From the NCBI GenBank assembly GCA_944472135.2, contig OX235264.1:82036319-82100318 (forward strand): a stretch of 64,000 nt of DNA, given 5' to 3'. Shown piece after piece: positions 58,539-64,000 of the stretch (position 1 is its first letter; each line of letters opens with the position of its first letter). Below the pieces are notes generated by a model. The model did no database searches, had not been told where the DNA came from, and worked only from the letters and a program-made list of their open reading frames with translations. The DNA is from Trichobilharzia regenti (taxonomy: Eukaryota > Platyhelminthes > Trematoda > Strigeidida > Schistosomatidae). The translations under genes were made by a program, and so were the position numbers.

Positions 58539-61149
58539 TTAATTGTTATTTTTATTATTATTAGACTGCTCAGCGAAATTGATAGTTTTTTGTACAGCAT
58601 TAATTAACTGTTCAATCATTTGACATTGTTGACGTAAATGTGGTGCATAAGCTGGCCAACGGCAGACTGGACAATCGAAAGCTCCAGTATCTAACCACTT
58701 TCGAATACAGTATTCATGAAAACCATGACCACATGGTAATGCACTCAATCTTACACCTGAACGAAATTTTTGCCAACATACAACACATTCTTTGCATGGT
58801 ACAACCCAAGATGGCCAATCGTTTAAAGGAGTTGTACAATTAACATCATTAGATAATACAGATGCGGAGGAGGCAGATGAAGTGTAGTTATTTGCTGTGA
58901 GAGTAGCACTTTCACGAGAGTGAATAATACGACTAGAGCGATATTTCTCATCATCATTACTACCTACATCAGAGCTGGAACTTGATAGTGAGCAGAAAGA
59001 AGTTGGACGAGATGAATGGATGCCGCGTAAAGCTGGATGACTGCCATTTCTTCTTTTGACATGAGATGAAAACCTCCGACAGACGCAATTATTGTCTTCA
59101 TCATCACCTACACCTTCAAATTCATCATCAGCTTCGTAGTTAATATCTGTTGCAGTAAATGTGGCAGGCTTAGCAGTCGGACATAATTTTCTTGTATGTG
59201 GATGATAATGATTGATATTTACACCAGTAGGAGACTTAACATTATTGTTATTATTATTATTGCCAAATGAATTTAAACAATTCCAAGTATACATATGTGC
59301 TGCAGTTACATGACTCGATTCATCAGGAATTCTGCTTCCCTGATAATATGAATCTGGTAATGAAAAAGAAGCTGCTGGATTCATCGAAGTCGATGATAGA
59401 TGACTTGTCTGCTGGCTAAGAATATGATACAGTCTTCGTAGCCTACGTAATAAACGATTTCCTTCAATAACCTCCATATTTTCTTCCTGATTATTTGTAT
59501 TCGACTTAAAAATCGTAGCATCTGATGACTTGTGTTCACTCACAGACTTTCCTTTGTTATTACATGTCTGATAATCACGATGGCTATCTGATTCTAGTGT
59601 ACTTGAAGCTGTAGAATCTGCAGAACCGGATTTTAATTCAATGTCTGATTGAATAAGTAAGCGTGATAATTCATTCCACAGTTGATCGGGTGATATCTGA
59701 TTAAGGCGTTCACGAACTAAAACAGGATCTAATCGATTAAAACGTCGAGACCGTGAACTGTTAGACGGACCATTATTATTGTTCTTCGTGTACTTCAGCA
59801 TTAAAGAATAAACACTACTCGATGACATTACTAAAAACAACCATGAAGCTAGAATAACTTGTAACAAGTTAAACCATTTTAAATGACCTGTTAGAATAGA
59901 AAAGCGCAATTTGACTATGGGTGAAGACAAAGAGAATGATCTTAGAAACCAAAGATTTAAGTTGACAACTGGTAAAGCATAAGATAAACTTAAAATATTT
60001 ATAATTGGTAATATAGCTAAAAGTAGAAGAATGTAGGCTGAAATTAGATCAAGAAGAAATACTTTAATCCATTCAAAGATATGAGACAATATAAGTGACT
60101 TCATACTGACTGGTGATGAGTTGGGCGGTGAAATGTCCTGTCTAGCTTCATAAACCAAACGACTTTGATCAGTTGAGTGATAATAATTATCAGTCGATTC
60201 ATCAAACGTTGAATGGTGGTCACTATTAAAATTAGGAATGTGTGATGTCCATCCTTGCCGTGCTAGTCTAATTACAGTTCTTGCTAAGGCTGAACGACGT
60301 GCAACAACAGATGAACGATTACTGTTGCGATTTGTTTGGAAATTATTATTACCACTAGCATTTGACGGATGTGTAATAACAAACAATATCCGTCCAGCTT
60401 CAACGGCGCCATTTATGAAAACCAAAAGGTTAGTTGCAAATACCAATATCCAAAGGAAATCATCGGTAGAAGGATATAATGAACGCAACAATATTTCAAG
60501 ATTCTCATAGCTTAAATATTCTTTGCTATTTAAACCGAATGGATAGCATCTCCCCTCTGGCGTCAGGATTACATAGCGGGATTTAGAAGAACAGTTCATA
60601 TAGTTTAACAAATCAAAGACTGTACCAATAGATGATTTAGTTACTGGCCAGCTATCGGCGTTAGTATTCACAGTTTTGGATTTTTGATTGAATAAATCGT
60701 ATGGCACAGACCAAAACCGAACTCGACCAGTATATGTGACAGAAAGTGCACTTAAAACTAATGGTGGTTGATATTTGTTGGTCAATTTGGTTTCATATGA
60801 AATCTCCGGGAGCCATACAACATGTATTGGTTGAGGTTTTTTAAATAACCACGAAGACCATAAATGCTTTAAATAATTATTCCAAAGCGTGCGATCACCA
60901 GGCAATACTGAGCTCACTGGATAAATATCGCGTACGTCCATTAACACTTTAACACGTTCCGCTAACACTGATACAATCCATGAGTGAATAATGTCTAAAA
61001 TGTATTTACTTGATCCATGACCAACAACTGTTTTCGATTTTCGATCTTTAGGTAAAGGACGGAATTGTACCATATCTTTCATACGTTCACCACCTTTGGG
61101 TAAAGCGAGGATGAGATCTGGATTAATGAAACCTCGTTCAATGCACAAG
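58539..61149 (-). CDS. RNF103: RNF103-like membrane RING-H2 E3 ubiquitin ligase, terminal exon
   Basis: Long 3' exon of about 869 codons. The C-terminus has a RING-H2 finger, CVVC...CGHGFHEYC...CPVCRWP (forward about 58655-58790), with Cys-Cys-Cys-His-His-Cys-Cys-Cys zinc ligands. RNF103 of vertebrates has the same order and the characteristic PCGHGFH and CPVCRWPAY-type ending. The N-terminal part also matches: QPPLVLSALSVTYTGRVRFW, then a TPEGRCYPFG region and LEILLRSLYPS before the first membrane span. Three or more hydrophobic segments follow (about 60400-60460, 59960-60070, 59820-59880). Between these and the RING is a long Ser/Asn-rich region, so the protein is longer than the vertebrate 685 residues. 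The family acts in the ER membrane in protein degradation. A good acceptor (CATTGTTTCAG) precedes 61149, so the ATG at 61187 is probably intronic and the true N-terminus lies in upstream exons not seen here. Confidence 0.88.
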
Positions 61150-61159
61150 CTGAAACAAT

Positions 61160-61845
61160 GGAAAATATTTTCTAATTTAAAATCCAATACAGAGAAAAAC
61201 TAAACAAACGATCTAATAACAAAACACTAGAATCTTAGAACGACGTTTACTAATTCATTACAATAAACGTTACGTAGAACAACTGCGTTGTTAGTTTCAT
61301 TTAATGGACAACCAACTGTAAATTATTTTTTGAGGGAGCTCGGGTGTATTCAAGGATAATGTCATATCACGCATCATGAATCTTAAAAAGTCAATCAAGG
61401 GTGCATGCCACTTCAGCACCTATTTGAGTCCTACAGTGACTCCACTAATTCTCAAGCAAACTTTTTAAGGAAGGCTGAATTTATTGGAGTCTGTAACAAT
61501 GAACTGGTATTATTCATCAAATTGACAGCTACATTCACGGGACATTAAAATGAAACTGAAATAAAATTTGTATTTACATGCACGCGTGGCTAATGATACT
61601 ATATGGCTCCCCAAGACTCAGCAGCCTGGCTGGAGTTCAAACTCCTAATCCAGTGACTTAAATTCGAGTTCCTAATCCAATGAGCAATATATCCAAGACC
61701 TAAGTGCTTACTCACGAAGACAACCAGATACTTAGTTAGTTGGGTGAGTGGATGGTGTTCGTACTGAAATAATAGTTATTTATATGCAGAAGCCACAATT
61801 TTACTCATGAGAAAATCGATTGATTGTTGGCTGTCTGTCTGTCTG
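61160..61845. other. RNF103 intron, nothing recognised
   Basis: Possible tRNA-like SINE remains at about 61600-61720 (GGAGTTCAAACTCC), too weak to assign. Confidence 0.4.
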
Positions 61846-61849
61846 TTTT

Positions 61850-62275
61850 CGAAATAGAACTTTGCACAAATGTGCGGAAGTTCGAATCGCCACACGCCGT
61901 GTAGCACGCGAAGCAAGAGAAGAAAGTACAAGAAAAGCATAATAGAGACAGTGAGCAGAGGTGTGAGACAAAGGAGTAATAAAGAAAAACGAAACAGTTT
62001 CATTGGAGATCATAAGTCACAAGGAGTGGATGCATCTGCGCTATGCACTGAGAACGGTTTTGAGCCATGTCACCAATTGTTTCCAACCATAGATTTTTAC
62101 CGTCCCGAGGACCCCAGCCTGGAAGTCTACACCTTCCTACGTGACTGGCTTAGACCAACTGTTGTGGATTTCATTGACTGGTGCCAAGTTTTCGTTTGAC
62201 CGCCGCTAGCTTTTTTCCAGCCTAACCCTATATCCGCTAACATTGCTCGTCGAGGGAGGCGATGGCTTGACTTGT
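61850..62275 (-). mobile_element. RTE2 LINE 3' end, 5'-truncated
   Basis: Minus-strand copy from the RMPSHRLP-type region (about 62255) through the 3' untranslated part to CACATTTGTGCAAAGTTC and an ACAGACAGACAGAC tail at about 61829-61848. Confidence 0.8.
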
Positions 62276-62409
62276 TGGCGGACTCAAATTAGTTTGTGTT
62301 TAGGGTGCATTAATTTTTGTAAAACTGATGCTTCATTTACAAAGATCTGTATGATACAGAGGATCTAGACATAATAGAGTATCCTAAACAGATATAGATA
62401 TAAGTGATA

Positions 62410-64000
62410 AATCAAAACAAGTGATTCAGCAAAGAGACTGTTTTCAACGAATTTATCATCAAGCTGTACAGTCGTATATATATGGTTTTTAAGAAGTTAT
62501 ATCCGGTGAGGGAATTGAATCTTAGGTGTGAATGCATAAAATAATAATAATAATAATATGAAATGCAATTAAAACTAAAATGTTTGTGATTGTAATCGTA
62601 GTTAAATGACAAGTGGCAATGCAAATTAATGTCATGTGTAGAATAATTCATAGGACGGATAAAACTTGAAAATGGTTGTGCAATTATAGGATTAGTAGAC
62701 AAATCGAATAAAACAAAAGCGTTACGTAATATTGTGTGAAATTTAATAGAATAGAATTTAACGCTGTGAAAAAGGAATTGATTTAGAATGACAAGTGGAA
62801 CAAGTGAAATAATACCGGGGGCAGTTCAAAGTGAGAATAGTAATAGTAACAACTGACGCAATAGAGGAAGAGGATACAAATTGAATAGACAAAATGAAAA
62901 ATTAGTAGAGCCAAAATATGATTGGGGATTACCATATTTTAGCATAGAGGGATTAAGACCATGAAAGTTGGAGGGTTTGAACGAACTTCTTCTGTACACA
63001 GAGATCTGGCTTTTCTGTTTCGATAGCCAAAGCTTCAGCAATACAGATGAGTCGGGTACGTAGGGATTTGGGTAAATTACTCTTTGCCTTGTAGATGACT
63101 TTAAAGGCGGAGGCTATAGAGATACGGTGATCATTATCGACCAGATGTTCAATGATCGTGCTTCTTATTGCTCCACTTCCACCTCTTCGTAGCCATGCAG
63201 GATAGTGTTCTCTGAGAATAGCCTTTACTAGCCGACCATTATTGTTCAATAACCTGAAGGACAAGATCCCACTGTTGACCAACTCTATGTGCGCTTATCA
63301 ATTCACCTGCTCTTGTGGAGCTAGATATATCGGTCGTTCGACTCGAGTTTTGTCCAAGAGGGTGCAAGAACACTATCCTGCATGGCTACGAAGAGGTGGA
63401 AGTGGAGCAATAAGAAGCACGATCATTGAACATCTGGTCGATAATGATCACCGTATCTCTATAGCCTCCGCCTTTAAAGTCATCTACAAGGCAAAGAGTA
63501 ATTTACCCAAATCCCTACGTACCCGACTCATCTGTATTGCTGAAGCTTTGGCTATCGAAACAGAAAAGCCAGATCTCTGTGTACAGAAGAAGTTCGTTCA
63601 AACCCTCCAACTTTCATGGTCTTAATCCCTCTATGCTAAAATATGGTAATCCCCAATCATATTTTGGCTCTACTAATTTCTCATTTTGTCTATTCAATTT
63701 GTATCCTCTTCCTCTATTGCGTCAGTTGTTACTATTACTATTCTCACTTTGAACTGCCCCCGGTATTATTTCACTTGTTCCACTTGTCATTCTAAATCAA
63801 TTCCTTTTTCACAGCGTTAAATTCTATTCTATTAAATTTCACACAATATTACGTAACGCTTTTGTTTTATTCGATTTGTCTACTAATCCTATAATTGCAC
63901 AACCATTTTCAAGTTTTATCCGTCCTATGAATTATTCTACACATGACATTAATTTGCATTGCCACTTGTCATTTAACTACGATTACAATCACAAACATTT
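62410..64000. mobile_element. Penelope-like palindrome with GIY-YIG endonuclease in both arms
   Basis: Arms 62578-63211 and 63367-64000 are perfect reverse complements over all 634 bases that the window allows, separated by a 155-bp unique spacer. Each arm encodes the end of a GIY-YIG endonuclease (EHYPAWLRRGGSGAIRSTII, then RISIASAFKVIYKAKSNLPK) running outward, followed by the PLE 3' untranslated region. Only the plus copy has the upstream YQFTCSCGARYIGRSTR start, in the spacer. The left arm continues to a PLE terminal motif near 62430-62470 (CAGCAAAGAGACTGTTTTCA). The right arm runs off the window. Confidence 0.85.
63242..63625 (+). pseudogene. Penelope-like GIY-YIG endonuclease domain
   Basis: Open frame of 127 codons, YQFTCSCGARYIGRSTRVLS onward to LQLSWS and a stop. 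CGARYIG is the YIG part of the nuclease motif; the conserved Arg follows in GRSTR. In a complete PLE it is fused after a reverse transcriptase; no RT lies upstream, so this is only the C-terminal part. Confidence 0.75.

Noticed and set aside
60238..60510. Plus-strand open frame within the RNF103 exon
   Set aside because: Antisense shadow of strongly matching RNF103 coding sequence.
61151..61187. ATG at 61187 as the RNF103 start
   Set aside because: A strong splice acceptor sits at 61150-61151 and the 13 residues before it do not resemble an RNF103 N-terminus, so they are more likely intronic.

Overview
This window looks like nuclear DNA from a blood fluke (Schistosoma or a close relative). 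It is AT-rich, its few genes have kilobase introns, and most of the rest is retroelement debris of trematode type: RTE-clade LINEs, CR1/Jockey-like LINEs, Penelope-like elements (PLEs) with GIY-YIG endonucleases, and tRNA-derived SINEs carrying hammerhead-ribozyme-like tails. The species cannot be fixed from the sequence alone.

Three protein-coding genes are well supported. (1) A receptor tyrosine kinase on the + strand: exon 1830-2915 joined to a giant exon 9844-13659, about 1633 residues, with an Ig-like ectodomain, one membrane span and a divergent FGFR/VEGFR-type kinase. (2) TAF11, a TFIID histone-fold subunit, on the - strand: four exons at 47416-47622, 43210-43710, 38806-38902 and 29604-29731 give a 310-residue protein across 18 kb, with introns full of transposon copies. 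(3) The long terminal exon of an RNF103-like membrane RING-H2 ubiquitin ligase on the - strand at 58539-61149; its 5' exons are not visible and probably lie beyond the window. These genes do not form an operon or an obvious pathway.

Layout: 0-1.8 kb holds an old RTE tail and a TA microsatellite. 1.8-13.7 kb is the kinase gene, whose 6.9 kb intron carries a composite SINE, two PLE remnants and more SINEs. 13.7-29.5 kb is gene-poor: a SINE inverted pair, a solo LTR, a PLE with a SINE inserted in it, a decayed RTE with a CR1 tail inserted in it, and an inverted PLE. 29.6-47.6 kb is TAF11 with repeat-rich introns. 47.7-58.5 kb is repeats only, including an RTE copy inserted into an opposite-strand copy of its own family. 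58.5-61.15 kb is RNF103. 61.8-64 kb ends in a large perfect palindrome of PLE sequence that runs off the window.

The most informative signals are structural: at least 634-bp perfect inverted arms at 62578-64000, with related inverted PLE foldbacks at three other loci; five solo LTRs of one family, each with an exact 4-bp target duplication; a nested same-family RTE insertion with a 12-bp duplication and a possible 5' ribozyme stem; hammerhead-bearing SINEs duplicated in inverted orientation; a SINE whose 3' end copies the tail of an RTE LINE; and two RTE copies sharing the same frame-breaking lesion at the reverse transcriptase active site.
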